Notes: generated by a model from the letters alone, not told the origin. A stretch of DNA of 64,000 bases from Nocardia sp. CC227C (GCF_030767025.1 NZ_JASITE010000014.1:1-64000), one strand, 5' to 3'; shown: positions 42,609-51,828, counted from the stretch's first letter. Made by a program: numbers and translations.

Positions 42609-43144
42609 CGCGCACCCCCGCGCATGGCGTCGCGGCCGGTGCGCACCGCGTCGCGAATGTTCTGGTAGGCCGCGCAGCGGCAGATATTGCCGCTCATCCA
42701 CTCCGCGATCTCGGTGTCGGATTCGGCGTGGCCCTCCTCGATGCACTTGATGGCCGACATGATCTGCCCGGGCGTGCAGTATCCGCACTGGAATCCGTCG
42801 GCCTCCAGGAAGGCCCGCTGCACCGGATGCAGGTTCTCGCCGTCGGCGACGCCCTCGATGGTGGTGATCTCCCGGCCCTCCGCCGCCAGCGCCAGGGTGA
42901 GGCAGGCCAGCACCCGGCGCTTGTCGATCCACACCGTGCATGCCCCGCAGCCGCCTTGATCGCAGCCCTTCTTGGTGCCGGTGAGCTGGAGGTGTTCGCG
43001 CAGTGCGTCCAGCAGGCTGGTGCGCGGCTCCAGCACCGCGTAGCAGTCGTGCCCATTGACGCTCAACGTGGTCATGATGCGGGACGGCCCGATGAATTCG
43101 GCCGGATCCGCGGTGGACCGGCTGGTCGACGGCTCGACGGTCAT
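42605..43144 (-). CDS. paoA: 2Fe-2S subunit of the aldehyde oxidoreductase (PaoA type)
   Basis: A 179-residue iron-sulfur subunit. The plant-ferredoxin-type cluster is bound by Cys61, Cys66, Cys69 and Cys81 (KGCDQGGCGACTVWID). The C-terminal helical cluster domain has Cys120-x2-Cys123 (FQCGYCTPGQIMSA) and Cys155-x-Cys157 (GNICRCAAYQNI). ATG 43144 follows an AGGAGGGTGAGG box. Unlike E. coli PaoA, no twin-arginine signal is present at the N-terminus, so the enzyme should be cytoplasmic. It heads the operon paoA-paoB-paoC. Confidence 0.92.
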   Translation of the reverse strand: MTVEPSTSRSTADPAEFIGPSRIMTTLSVNGHDCYAVLEPRTSLLDALREHLQLTGTKKGCDQGGCGACTVWIDKRRVLACLTLALAAEGREITTIEGVADGENLHPVQRAFLEADGFQCGYCTPGQIMSAIKCIEEGHAESDTEIAEWMSGNICRCAAYQNIRDAVRTGRDAMRGGAR

Positions 43145-43365
43145 ACCTCACCCTCCTGCCCCGCGGTCGTGTGGACGTGCCGCGGAAAGTGCTGGACTGC
43201 GTGCGGATATGAATCAGCAACATCGTAGCAACCGGTTGGTGTGCGCGGGTGGGACGGATCGCCCGGTCGCGCGTCCGGGGCGGCGGGATAGGCTCGTGAC
43301 GGCACAATCACGAGCAGGAGGCGGTCATCGAACAGCGGGCAGTCGCGACCGAGGGGTCGGCGCGT
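43145..43365. promoter_or_regulatory. Divergent promoter region between paoA and the PPTase gene
   Basis: The 221-base gap holds promoters for both directions. A 10-bp palindrome CAACCGGTTG lies at 43229-43238, next to a GTTGCT direct repeat on the minus strand. Which gene it serves is not clear. Confidence 0.4.
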
Positions 43366-44040
43366 TTGATCGGCAGAATTCTGCCCATCGGGGTCGCCGC
43401 GGCCGAACTGCTGGCGTACCCGCCGGAGCTGAAGGCCCATCCCGGCGAGGAGCATCTCATCGCCAAGGCGGTGGAGAAGCGCCGCCGCGATTTCATCGGC
43501 GCGCGCCACTGCGCCCGCCAAGCCCTGGCCGAACTCGGCGAACCCGCCGTCGCCATCGGCAAGGGCGAGATGGGCGCACCCGTCTGGCCGCGCGGGGTCG
43601 TCGGCAGCCTCACCCACTGCGACGGCTACCGCGCCGCGGCGCTGGCGCACCGGCTGCGTTTCCGCTCGGTCGGCATCGACGCCGAACCGCACGGCGCCCT
43701 GCCCGACGGAGTCCTGGACTCGGTCAGCCTGCCCGCGGAACGCTCCTGGCTGGCGGCCGCGCTGCCCGGCACCGACCTGCACCTGGATCGCCTGCTGTTC
43801 TGCGCCAAGGAGGCCACCTACAAGGTCTGGTATCCGCTCACCGCGCGCTGGCTGGGCTTCGAGGACGCGCACATCACCTTCACCGTGGACGAGGAGTCCG
43901 AGGGCGGCGGATCGGGCACCTTCCGCAGCGAACTGCTGGTCCCCGGCAACACCACCGACGGCGGCCCGCCGCTGACCTCGTTCGACGGCCGCTGGCTCAT
44001 CACCGACGGCCTCATCCTGACCGCCATCGTGGAGGGCTGA
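43366..44040 (+). CDS. npt: 4'-phosphopantetheinyl transferase (Npt/PptT type)
   Basis: This enzyme moves phosphopantetheine from CoA to a serine of carrier proteins. The 224-residue product has the Sfp-type motifs VVGSLTHCDGYRA, SVGIDAEPH (Asp105, Glu107) and FCAKEATYKVWYPLT (Lys148-Glu149, Lys153). It reads closely like N. iowensis Npt, which activates Car. TTG 43366 is chosen because the N-terminus then starts MIGRILP as in Npt and GAGGGG lies 9 bases upstream; the frame is open further but without a standard start near the AGGAGG at 43315. It sits 6 bases before truB, as PptT does in mycobacteria. Confidence 0.93.
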   Translation: MIGRILPIGVAAAELLAYPPELKAHPGEEHLIAKAVEKRRRDFIGARHCARQALAELGEPAVAIGKGEMGAPVWPRGVVGSLTHCDGYRAAALAHRLRFRSVGIDAEPHGALPDGVLDSVSLPAERSWLAAALPGTDLHLDRLLFCAKEATYKVWYPLTARWLGFEDAHITFTVDEESEGGGSGTFRSELLVPGNTTDGGPPLTSFDGRWLITDGLILTAIVEG

Positions 44041-44046
44041 GACCGC

Positions 44047-44982
44047 ATGGGTGAGAAGCGAACCCCCGTCGTGGACGCGCTCGGCGGCCTGCTGATCGTG
44101 GACAAGGACGGCGGCTGGACCAGTCACGACGTGGTCGCCAAGGCTCGGCGGCTGCTGCGCACCAAGAAGGTCGGGCACGCGGGCACCCTGGACCCCATGG
44201 CCACCGGGGTGCTGGTGCTCGGCGTGGAACGGGCAACCAAGATGCTGGGCCTGCTCACCCTGACCACCAAGGCATACACCGCCACCATCCGGCTCGGGCA
44301 GTCCACCGTCACCGACGACGCCGAGGGTGAGGTCACCGCGACCACCTCCGCCGGACATCTCACCGATGCCGAGATCGCCTCGGGCGTGGCGGCATTGACC
44401 GGTGACATCCAGCAGGTGCCCGCCACCGTGAGCGCCATCAAGGTCAACGGCGAACGCGCCTACGCCCGCGCCCGCGCGGGGGAGGACGTCCGACTGGCCG
44501 CGCGCCCGGTCACCGTCGGCCGTTTCGACGTGCTGGCGCGCCGGGATGTCGAGGGGGATGCCGGGCGGTTCGTGGACCTGGATGTCGAGGTCGAGTGCTC
44601 CTCGGGCACCTATGTGCGGGCGCTGGCTCGCGATCTCGGCGAGCGGCTGGGCGTGGGCGGGCATCTGACCGCCCTGCGCCGTACCCGCGTGGGGCCGTTC
44701 ACCCTCGAGCACGCGCGCACCCTGGCGGAGTTGACCGCGGCGGCCGAGGCGGAGGAGCCGCTGCTGAGCCTGGATGTCGACACCGCCGCCCGGACCGCGT
44801 TCGCGGTGCGGGAGATCGACGAGCGGCAGGCCGACGATCTGCGTAACGGCCGCTGGCTCGAACCGGTCGGTCTCTCAGGTGTTTACGCCGCCATCGACCC
44901 CTCCGGCCGGGCCATCGCCCTGCTGCAAGAAAGCGGCAAACGTGCTTCTTCGGTCATGGTCGTGCGACCGGCTAACCTCTGA
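44047..44982 (+). CDS. truB: tRNA pseudouridine-55 synthase
   Basis: TruB makes pseudouridine 55 in the T arm of tRNAs. The 311-residue protein has the catalytic Asp49 in GHAGTLDPMATGVL, the KAYTATIRLG motif, the VSAIKVNGERAYARAR motif and the SSGTYVRALARDLG motif. It has the actinobacterial C-terminal extension of about 60 residues, which replaces the PUA domain. ATG 44047 lies 6 bases after the PPTase stop; the two are co-transcribed in related genera. Confidence 0.97.
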   Translation: MGEKRTPVVDALGGLLIVDKDGGWTSHDVVAKARRLLRTKKVGHAGTLDPMATGVLVLGVERATKMLGLLTLTTKAYTATIRLGQSTVTDDAEGEVTATTSAGHLTDAEIASGVAALTGDIQQVPATVSAIKVNGERAYARARAGEDVRLAARPVTVGRFDVLARRDVEGDAGRFVDLDVEVECSSGTYVRALARDLGERLGVGGHLTALRRTRVGPFTLEHARTLAELTAAAEAEEPLLSLDVDTAARTAFAVREIDERQADDLRNGRWLEPVGLSGVYAAIDPSGRAIALLQESGKRASSVMVVRPANL

Positions 44983-45071
44983 ATCCGGCCCGCCACCTCG
45001 CTGAGGTTTGAGTTCCGCGCATTGGTGGAATGTGCTACGCGGAGTCATTCACCTCAATGAGGAGGCTTGGA

Positions 45072-46346
45072 ATGAGTTTCGAGGAGCCGGAATCCGACGA
45101 GGATTATCCCGCCACCATTTTCGATTTCGTACGTACGGTCAGGGCGGTTTCGCCCGGTTCGGGCACAGGTCCGGACAGGCCGTTGAATATCGTCATGGTG
45201 GCTCCGCCGTATTTCGATATCCCACCGGCAGGGTATGGCGGCGTAGAGGCGATAGTGGCGACACTGGCCGATGAACTCGTGGATCGTGGACATCGAGTGA
45301 CCCTCATCGGCGCAGGTCGGCCTGGTACCAAGGCCCGATTCATCCCGGTTTGGAATGAAATTCAGGCGCATCGGCTCGGCGAGCCGTATCCTGAGATCGT
45401 GCATGCCATGAAGGCTCTACGCGTCATCATGGAATTGAACGGAGAAGACTCCGTCGATATCGTGCACGATCACACTTTCGCCGGTCCGCTGAACGCCGCG
45501 GCGTATCGCACGCTCGGCATTCCGACGGTGGTCACCGTGCACGGACCCGTTGACCCGGACATGCACGAGTACTACCGGTCCTTTGACCAGGACGTGCAAC
45601 TGGTCGCCATCAGCGACCGGCAGCGCGCATTGGTGCCGGATCTGAATTGGATTGCCCGCGTACACAATGCGATTCGGCCCGAAGAATGGCCGTTCCGCAC
45701 CGAGAAGCAGGATTACGCGCTGTTCCTCGGACGGTACGCGCCCTACAAGGGGCCGCATCTCGCGCTCGAGGCCGCGCACGCGGCCGGACTGCGCCTGGTG
45801 CTGGCGGGCAAGTGCAACGAGCCGCCCGAGAAGAAGTACTTCGAGGAGGCCGTCCGTCCATTGCTCGCCGACGGCGACGACGTCTTCGGTGAGGCGGACG
45901 CGGTCGCCAAGCGGCATCTGCTGGCGGGCGCGCGCTGTCTGCTCTTCCCGATCCGCTGGGAGGAGCCCTTCGGCATCGTCATGATCGAGGCCATGGTGTG
46001 CGGCACCCCCGTCATCGCACTGCGCGGCGGCGCGGTCGACGAGGTGATCGAACACGGTGTCACCGGCTTCATCTGCGACGATCCGGAGCAGCTTCCCGAA
46101 TTCATCGCGCGTGCGGGCGACATCGACCCCTTCGCCTGCCGGGAGCGGGTGGAGCGGCTGTTCGCCTCCGACCGGCTCGCGTCCGGCTACGAGACGGCCT
46201 ACCGCCGTGCCGTGGCCGCCCGGGCCGCAGCCAGGGCGCAGGCCGAGGCCGACGCGGTGCCGATCCTGGTACCCGAGCAGCGGTTGGCGACCCCGACCGT
46301 GCTGGGCACGGCGGCGATGAGCGGGGCGGTGCGAAGCCAGCAATGA
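45072..46346 (+). CDS. Family 4 glycosyltransferase
   Basis: A 424-residue GT-B glycosyltransferase. The N-terminal domain has PPAGYGGVEAIVATLADELVDRGHRVTLIG and DIVHDHT. The donor-binding C-terminal domain has FLGRYAPYKGPHLALEAAHAAGL, LLFPIRWEEPFGIVMIEAMVCGTPVIALRGGAVDEVIEHGVTGF with the E-x7-E motif. It is a retaining transferase, and the sugars are unknown. ATG 45072 follows GAGGAGG. It overlaps the glucosidase gene by four bases, so the two form a coupled pair, often found together in actinobacteria. Confidence 0.9.
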   Translation: MSFEEPESDEDYPATIFDFVRTVRAVSPGSGTGPDRPLNIVMVAPPYFDIPPAGYGGVEAIVATLADELVDRGHRVTLIGAGRPGTKARFIPVWNEIQAHRLGEPYPEIVHAMKALRVIMELNGEDSVDIVHDHTFAGPLNAAAYRTLGIPTVVTVHGPVDPDMHEYYRSFDQDVQLVAISDRQRALVPDLNWIARVHNAIRPEEWPFRTEKQDYALFLGRYAPYKGPHLALEAAHAAGLRLVLAGKCNEPPEKKYFEEAVRPLLADGDDVFGEADAVAKRHLLAGARCLLFPIRWEEPFGIVMIEAMVCGTPVIALRGGAVDEVIEHGVTGFICDDPEQLPEFIARAGDIDPFACRERVERLFASDRLASGYETAYRRAVAARAAARAQAEADAVPILVPEQRLATPTVLGTAAMSGAVRSQQ

Positions 46347-48487
46347 GTATCTTCAATGCCGGTCAGCCCCCGATCGCCGACGGTCACGGCGGTATCGTGA
46401 CCATGGTCGAGGCAAGCACCTTCTGTCTGTCGGACCAACTCGGCGATATCCACGCGGGCACCTCGCAGGGCCTGTTCTACCGGGACGCCCGCGTCCTGGC
46501 CCGCTGGGAGCTCCGGCTCGACGGCCATGTCCCGGAACAGCTTTCGGTGATGATGCCGGAAGCGTTCCGGGCACGGTTCGTCGCGCGGAAACAGCCGCGG
46601 CCCGGCGTGGCCGACGCCACCGTGCTGGTACTGCGCAAGCGAATGATCGGTGACGGCATGCGCGAGAAGATCGTGGTGCACAACCTCGGCGACGAGGACA
46701 CCGCCATGACCATCACGCTCACCGCCGACTCCGATTTCGCGGATCTGTTCGCGGTCAAGGCGGGCCGGGTGGACGGCGGCGGATGTGAACTCAACATCTC
46801 CGACAGCGCCCTGCACCTCACCGATCGCAAGGACTCCGGTCGCGGTCTCACGGTGACCGCGACCGGAGACCCGGTCGTCCAGCTCGGCACCATGAGCTGG
46901 CGGATCGTCGTACCCCGCCGCGGCACCTGGCAGACGGTGGTGCTGTGCCAGCCGATCCTGGAACACCGCGCGGTGCCGATGAACCTCACCGCGGACGACG
47001 AGGACAGCCCCACCAACAAGATTCGCCAGTGGCGGGCCACCGCCACCCGGCTCACCACCGGCGACGTCGGACTGACCGCCGTGCTGCAACGCACCGAGAG
47101 CGATCTCGGCGCGTTGCGCATGGACGATCCGGCCGACGGCACCGCGTACGTGGCCGCGGGCGCGCCCTGGTTCATGGCGCTGTTCGGCCGCGACAGCCTG
47201 CTCACCTCCTGGATGGCGCTGTTGCTGGACTCCGACCTGGCGCTGGGCACCCTGCGCCAGCTCGCGAAACTGCAAGGCACCCAGTTGGATCCGGTCACCG
47301 AGGAGGAACCCGGCCGCATCATGCACGAGATGCGGCACGGGCCCGGCGGCGACCAGGTGCTCGGCGGCACCGTGTATTTCGGCACCGCCGACGCCACCCC
47401 GCTGTTCGTCATGCTGCTCGCCGAATGCTGGCGCTGGGGCGTGGAGGAATCCGCCATCCGCGAACTGCTGCCCGCCGCCGACGCCGCCCTGGAGTGGATC
47501 GACCGCTTCGGTGACAGCGACGGCGACGGATTCGTCGAGTACCGCCGCAAAACCGATCGGGGCCTGGCCAATCAGGGTTGGAAGGACAGCTGGGACTCGA
47601 TCAGCTTCGCCGACGGGCAGCTGGCCGAACCACCCATCGCGCTGTGTGAGGTGCAGGCCTACACCTACGCCGCCAAGCTGGGCCGCGCCGAACTGGCCGA
47701 AGCCTTCGGCGAGCACGGTCGCGCCGCGCGGCTGCGCTCGGAGGCGGAGAAGCTGCGCGAGCGCTTCGACGATGCGTTCTGGCTGCCCCGATCCGGTTGG
47801 TACGCCATGGCTCTCGACGGCGGCAAACGCCAGGTCGACGCGCTCGGCAGCAATGTGGCGCACTGCCTGTGGGCCGGGATCGTGCCCGACGAACGCGCCG
47901 CCCACCTCATCGAACATCTCGGAAACGCCGATATGGACAGCGGTTTCGGGCTGCGCACGCTGTCCTCGGGCATGCGGCGGTTCAACCCCATGGGCTACCA
48001 CAATGGTTCGGTGTGGCCGCACGACACCGCCATCGCGGTCGCGGGGCTGCTGCGCTATCGGCATCTGCCCGGGGCCTGGGAGCTGGCGGAGCGGCTGGCG
48101 GGCGGACTCACGGAGGCCGTGATGAGCTTCGGCGCGCGGCCACCGGAGCTGTACTGCGGCTTCGGCCGATCCGAATTCCGTGCTCCGGTACCGTATCCCA
48201 CCTCCTGTTCGCCGCAGGCCTGGGCCAGTGCCGCGCCGCTGCTGCTCATGCGTTCCTTCCTCGGGCTCGCACCCAATGTGCCGCGCCGCACCCTCACCGT
48301 CACCCCTCGGCTGCCCGAGCGGGCCGGGCGGGTACGGCTGGCGGATCTGCGCTTGGGCGCGGCGACGGTGACCATCGAGGCCGAGGGGACCTCGGTCACC
48401 GTGGAAGGGCTGCCGGGGGACTGGGAGCTGATCCAGGACGGGGCCGGTCCCGCCGTGCCCCAGGAAATAGGGGGTGACCAGCGGTAA
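46343..48487 (+). CDS. Amylo-alpha-1,6-glucosidase / glycogen-debranching-like protein
   Basis: A 714-residue protein. The N-terminal part (residues about 15-230) is the glycogen-debranching N-terminal domain (GTSQGLFYRDARVLARWELRLDG). The C-terminal (alpha/alpha)6 domain has APWFMALFGRDSLLTSWMALL, EMRHGPGG, YFGTADATPLFVMLLAE, NQGWKDSWDS and MGYHNGSVWPHDTAIAVAG, typical of GH15/GH63-related enzymes. It probably hydrolyses alpha-glucosidic bonds in a stored or cell-wall-linked glucan. ATG 46343 overlaps the glycosyltransferase stop (ATGA). Confidence 0.88.
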   Translation: MSIFNAGQPPIADGHGGIVTMVEASTFCLSDQLGDIHAGTSQGLFYRDARVLARWELRLDGHVPEQLSVMMPEAFRARFVARKQPRPGVADATVLVLRKRMIGDGMREKIVVHNLGDEDTAMTITLTADSDFADLFAVKAGRVDGGGCELNISDSALHLTDRKDSGRGLTVTATGDPVVQLGTMSWRIVVPRRGTWQTVVLCQPILEHRAVPMNLTADDEDSPTNKIRQWRATATRLTTGDVGLTAVLQRTESDLGALRMDDPADGTAYVAAGAPWFMALFGRDSLLTSWMALLLDSDLALGTLRQLAKLQGTQLDPVTEEEPGRIMHEMRHGPGGDQVLGGTVYFGTADATPLFVMLLAECWRWGVEESAIRELLPAADAALEWIDRFGDSDGDGFVEYRRKTDRGLANQGWKDSWDSISFADGQLAEPPIALCEVQAYTYAAKLGRAELAEAFGEHGRAARLRSEAEKLRERFDDAFWLPRSGWYAMALDGGKRQVDALGSNVAHCLWAGIVPDERAAHLIEHLGNADMDSGFGLRTLSSGMRRFNPMGYHNGSVWPHDTAIAVAGLLRYRHLPGAWELAERLAGGLTEAVMSFGARPPELYCGFGRSEFRAPVPYPTSCSPQAWASAAPLLLMRSFLGLAPNVPRRTLTVTPRLPERAGRVRLADLRLGAATVTIEAEGTSVTVEGLPGDWELIQDGAGPAVPQEIGGDQR

Positions 48488-48550
48488 TCACCGCCGGTCC
48501 GGACGCGATACTCCGGTGTCGGGATGATGCGACCGGAGGGGTCCACGGCT

Positions 48551-49360
48551 ATGCGAACGCGGCGAATACTACAGGCGGCACTCCTGAGCGGGGCGCTGAT
48601 GGCGGTGACGGCATGTGAGAACGCCGAACCGGATCCGCCCCGCGGTACCGCCCCCACGGTGACGACGTCGCCATCCGACGGGCCGACAGCCGTTCCGGGC
48701 GTGCCGAATCCGAGCGCGCCCGCTACGACGCGGACCGATCCGGGCACCACCGTCGCGCCCGATTCCGCTCCGTCGCGCGGCGGCGGCACGGTGGTGCTCC
48801 GGACCCTCAGCCTGTCCGGAATCGCGATTCCGTATGTGCCGGTGGAACTGGCGCTGCTGCGGCCCTGCGATCCGCTCGGTCACGATCTGCCGGAAGGCAC
48901 GCCCGAGGTCCGGCGGTGGGACGCGACCACCGGCATCGACGGGCAGGCCACCTTCTCGGTTCCGGTGGGCTGCTACCGGTTCGGCATGAATGCGCCGCCC
49001 GGAACCGATCCCGTGCCGGAGGGCATGCATACGCTGTTCGTGGAGTCGGACGGACAGACCGTATTCGGCAGCCTGCGATTCCAGGACCCGGCGCCCGAAC
49101 CGGTCTGCGCCCCGCAGACCATCGTTCACGATCTCGGCGAGGGGCCGCCGTACACCACCGCCACACCCACGGTGCCGGAATGCGACGGCTACTGGGCCGT
49201 CATCTCCTGGGACATTCCGGGCGACAGCCAGCGCATCGTGCGGCGTGCGCACGGCTCGCCGTGGCGCACCTACGTGTCCTTCCCCCATGATGTCTGCCGC
49301 GCCGAGGCCGCAGCCGACGGACTGCCCGTGGAACTCGAGAAGTACTTCTCCGTCTGCTGA
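48551..49360 (+). CDS. Predicted lipoprotein with a transthyretin-like domain
   Basis: A 269-residue protein from ATG 48551. The signal peptide ends with a lipobox, MAVTAC, lipidated at Cys22. A Thr/Pro/Ser linker follows, then a beta domain (TVVLRTLSLSGIAIPYVPVELALLRPCD; TGIDGQATFSVPVGCYRFGM) resembling transthyretin or SpaA-like repeat folds, with six cysteines in the mature part that may form disulfides. It should be anchored on the outer face of the membrane. No specific function is recognised. The ATG at 48524 would add nine residues before the basic signal start and is less likely. Confidence 0.75.
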   Translation: MRTRRILQAALLSGALMAVTACENAEPDPPRGTAPTVTTSPSDGPTAVPGVPNPSAPATTRTDPGTTVAPDSAPSRGGGTVVLRTLSLSGIAIPYVPVELALLRPCDPLGHDLPEGTPEVRRWDATTGIDGQATFSVPVGCYRFGMNAPPGTDPVPEGMHTLFVESDGQTVFGSLRFQDPAPEPVCAPQTIVHDLGEGPPYTTATPTVPECDGYWAVISWDIPGDSQRIVRRAHGSPWRTYVSFPHDVCRAEAAADGLPVELEKYFSVC

Positions 49361-49365
49361 CCGGC

Positions 49366-49381
49366 GGTGGCGTCGGCCACC
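49366..49381. terminator. Short hairpin between two convergent genes
   Basis: GGTGGC and GCCACC pair around GTCG just after the lipoprotein stop, with further GC-rich inverted segments before the regulator stop at 49431. It may serve both genes. The stem is short (6 bp). Confidence 0.4.
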
Positions 49382-49430
49382 CGGTTGGCCCGAACCAGCG
49401 TGGCGCTATGCCACCGGCCGGTTGGCCCGG

Positions 49431-50198
49431 CTACGCCGTCAGCCAGATGGCCTCGGCGGCGATGCCGCCCAGGTCGATGGTGCGGTCGTCCACGCGGATG
49501 GCGATGGTGCCCGCGAAGTCCCGCCGCTCCACCACCGTGATCGGGGTGTCCAGCGCGATGCCGAGCGAGTCGAAATAGCGCAGCATGGCCGGATCCGAAT
49601 CGGAGATCCGCGCGACCCGGCCGGATTCGCCGTCGTGGAAATCCGAGAGCTGACGGGCCGGGGGAGTGGGCACCGCGCCGTCGGCCGACGGAATCGGATC
49701 GCCGTGCGGGTCGCGGTCCGGGTGCCCCAGTTTGGCGTCGATGCGCGCCATGAGGGTCTCCGAGACCGCGTGCTCGAGCACCTCCGCCTCGTCGTGCACC
49801 TCGTCCCAGCCGTAGCCGAGCTCCTGCACCAGGAAGGTCTCGATGAGCCGGTGCCGCCGCACCATGGCGACGGCCGCGCGGCGGCCCTCCTCGGTCAGCG
49901 TGATGGCCCCGTAGCGGGCGTGCTCGACCAGCCCTTGGTCGGCGAGCTTGCGCACGGCCTCCGACACCGTCGAGGCCGACACCCCGATCCGTTCGGCCAA
50001 CAGCTTGGTCGACACCTTCTCCTGCGACCACTCCTGCGCGGTCCAGATCACCTTCAGATAGTCCTGCGCGACCGACGACAGCACCGGTGCGACACTCGTG
50101 GTCGAGCTCACCGCGGCGGTGGCGACATCTCCGAGGGGTGCGGATGCGGACGGATCGGCCAGCTCGCGGCGCGTGGCGATGTCTCGTTTTCCTGGCAC
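49431..50198 (-). CDS. mntR: DtxR/MntR-family metal-dependent regulator (SirR-like)
   Basis: A 255-residue regulator. The N-terminal winged helix (AQDYLKVIWTAQEWSQEKVSTKLLAERIGVSASTVSEAVRKLADQGLVEH) and dimerisation domain (RRHRLIETFLVQELGYGWDEVHDEAEVLEHAVSETLMARID) carry the metal-binding His/Glu/Asp set. A C-terminal SH3/FeoA-like domain follows. The manganese-sensing branch is likely, in the place of M. tuberculosis sirR (Rv2788) between truB and ribF. GTG 50198 is the start; TAATCT on the minus strand (50211-50216) is only 12 bases away, suggesting a nearly leaderless message. Confidence 0.9.
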   Translation of the reverse strand: MPGKRDIATRRELADPSASAPLGDVATAAVSSTTSVAPVLSSVAQDYLKVIWTAQEWSQEKVSTKLLAERIGVSASTVSEAVRKLADQGLVEHARYGAITLTEEGRRAAVAMVRRHRLIETFLVQELGYGWDEVHDEAEVLEHAVSETLMARIDAKLGHPDRDPHGDPIPSADGAVPTPPARQLSDFHDGESGRVARISDSDPAMLRYFDSLGIALDTPITVVERRDFAGTIAIRVDDRTIDLGGIAAEAIWLTA

Positions 50199-50517
50199 GT
50201 CCCCGAGCTTAGATTAGGGAAGTATCCGACACCGTGATCGACCTGTCGGTCGCTTTCGCGAACATTGGGTGTCTGCCCGGTGCCGTTGTCGGGCGCGGGC
50301 CTGAGGTGGCCGGCATCGCTGAAAGGCGGCGTCATCTACGGGCGTGTCCGACCGGCGCCTGCCGGTCGGGCGGGCGTGTGACGGGGCGAACGGGGTGGTG
50401 ACCGTGGGTAGCGGGGACTCGGCGCGGAGGTGAAGCGGGGGTGGCGGGAGTGGGGTCGGCGGTGAACATCACCACGGCCGAATATTGTCTGTGACGCGCT
50501 TTCCGTAAGCTGCGCTT
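50199..50517. promoter_or_regulatory. Divergent gap between mntR and ribF with a perfect hairpin
   Basis: The 319-base gap has no gene. TTAGATTAGG at 50210-50219 is a possible -10/operator for mntR on the minus strand. CCGACCGGC (50348-50356) and GCCGGTCGG (50361-50369) form a perfect 9-bp stem with a 4-base loop; its role is unclear. No FMN riboswitch-like conserved sequence was seen before ribF. Confidence 0.45.
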
Positions 50518-51453
50518 GTGCAGAGATGGCGAAGTCTCGATGAGATGCCCGCGGAGTGGGGCCGGTGCGTGCTCACGATCGGGGTGTTCGACGGCGTGCA
50601 CCGGGGTCACGCTCAGCTCATCAGCCGCGCGGTGAAATCCGCTGCGGCACGGGGCGTTCCCGCGGTGCTCATGACCTTCGACCCGCATCCGCTGGAGGTG
50701 GTGCGGCCCGGTTCGCATCCCGCGCAGCTGACCACGCTGGACCGCCGTGCCGAACTGGTGGCCGAGCTCGGCATCGACGTCATGGTGGTGATGCCGTTCA
50801 CCCAGGAATTCATGAAGCTGACCCCCGAGCGCTACGTGCAGGAGCTGCTGGTGGACAAGCTGCACGTGGCCGAGGTGGTGGTGGGCGACAACTTCACCTT
50901 CGGCAAGCAGGCCGCGGGCACCGTGGACACCATGCGCGAGCTGGGCGGCCGCTACGGCTTCGACACCGACGGGGTGCAGCTGCTCGGCGAGCACGCGGTG
51001 ACCTTCTCCTCCACCTATATCCGCTCCTGCGTGGTGGCCGGTGACATGGCCGCCGCCGCGGAGGCGCTGGGCCGTCCGCATCGGGTGGAGGGCATCGTGG
51101 TGCGCGGGGACGGGCGCGGCAAGGGGCTCGGTTTCCCGACCGCGAACGTGGCCCCGCACCTGCATGCCGCCGTCCCCGCCGACGGCGTGTACGCGGGTTG
51201 GTTCACCGTGCTGGACTCCGGCGAGCCGGTCCGGCGCATGGCCGCCGTCTCGGTGGGCACCAACCCCACCTTCGACGGCCGCAACCGCACCGTGGAACCG
51301 CACGTGCTGGACTTCGACGGCGACCTCTACGGCAAGCGGGTGGCGGTGGACTTCGTCGAACAGCTGCGTGGGATGCGCAAGTTCGAATCCGTCGACGAGC
51401 TGGTGGAGGCCATCGGCCGCGATGTGAAACAGGCCCGCGAAATCCTCGCCTGA
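50518..51453 (+). CDS. ribF: Bifunctional riboflavin kinase / FAD synthetase
   Basis: RibF makes FMN and then FAD. The 311-residue protein has an N-terminal adenylyltransferase domain (LTIGVFDGVHRGHAQLI; VGDNFTFGKQAAG) and a C-terminal riboflavin kinase domain (GRPHRVEGIVVRGDGRGKGLGFPTANVAP; GVYAGWFTV; VEPHVLDFDGDLYGKRV). GTG 50518 is the start. It precedes rpsO, the same order as in mycobacteria. Confidence 0.96.
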   Translation: MQRWRSLDEMPAEWGRCVLTIGVFDGVHRGHAQLISRAVKSAAARGVPAVLMTFDPHPLEVVRPGSHPAQLTTLDRRAELVAELGIDVMVVMPFTQEFMKLTPERYVQELLVDKLHVAEVVVGDNFTFGKQAAGTVDTMRELGGRYGFDTDGVQLLGEHAVTFSSTYIRSCVVAGDMAAAAEALGRPHRVEGIVVRGDGRGKGLGFPTANVAPHLHAAVPADGVYAGWFTVLDSGEPVRRMAAVSVGTNPTFDGRNRTVEPHVLDFDGDLYGKRVAVDFVEQLRGMRKFESVDELVEAIGRDVKQAREILA

Positions 51454-51558
51454 GGGTTCGTGTACTCTGGTCCGCTGGGTTTGCTGCGGTCCGCGGCGGC
51501 ACCCACCCAGGGCTACCTGGCACTACGAGCGCGGACTGGAAAATACAGGAGAAATTCT

Positions 51559-51828
51559 GTGGCTCTGACCACCGAGCAGAAGAAGGCGATCCTCACCGAG
51601 TACGGCGTCCACGAGAAGGACACCGGTTCCCCGGAGGCGCAGATCGCGCTGCTGTCGAAGCGGATCGCCGACATCACCGAGCACCTCAAGAAGCACAAGC
51701 ACGACCACCACACCCGCCACGGTCTGATGGCGCTCATCGGTCGTCGCAAGCGTCTCTCGAAGTACCTGCAGGACAAGGACATCGAGCGCTACCGTGCCCT
51801 GATCGAGCGGCTCGGCCTGCGTCGCTGA
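51559..51828 (+). CDS. rpsO: 30S ribosomal protein S15
   Basis: The 89-residue S15 binds 16S rRNA early in assembly and helps bridge the subunits. It is unmistakable: TTEQKKAILTEYGVHEKDTGSPEAQIALL, HDHHTRHGLMALIGRRKRLSKYL, ERYRALIERLGLRR. GTG 51559 has an AGGAG box 8 bases upstream. The gene precedes pnp with a 369-base leader, the classical rpsO-pnp arrangement. Confidence 0.98.
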   Translation: MALTTEQKKAILTEYGVHEKDTGSPEAQIALLSKRIADITEHLKKHKHDHHTRHGLMALIGRRKRLSKYLQDKDIERYRALIERLGLRR

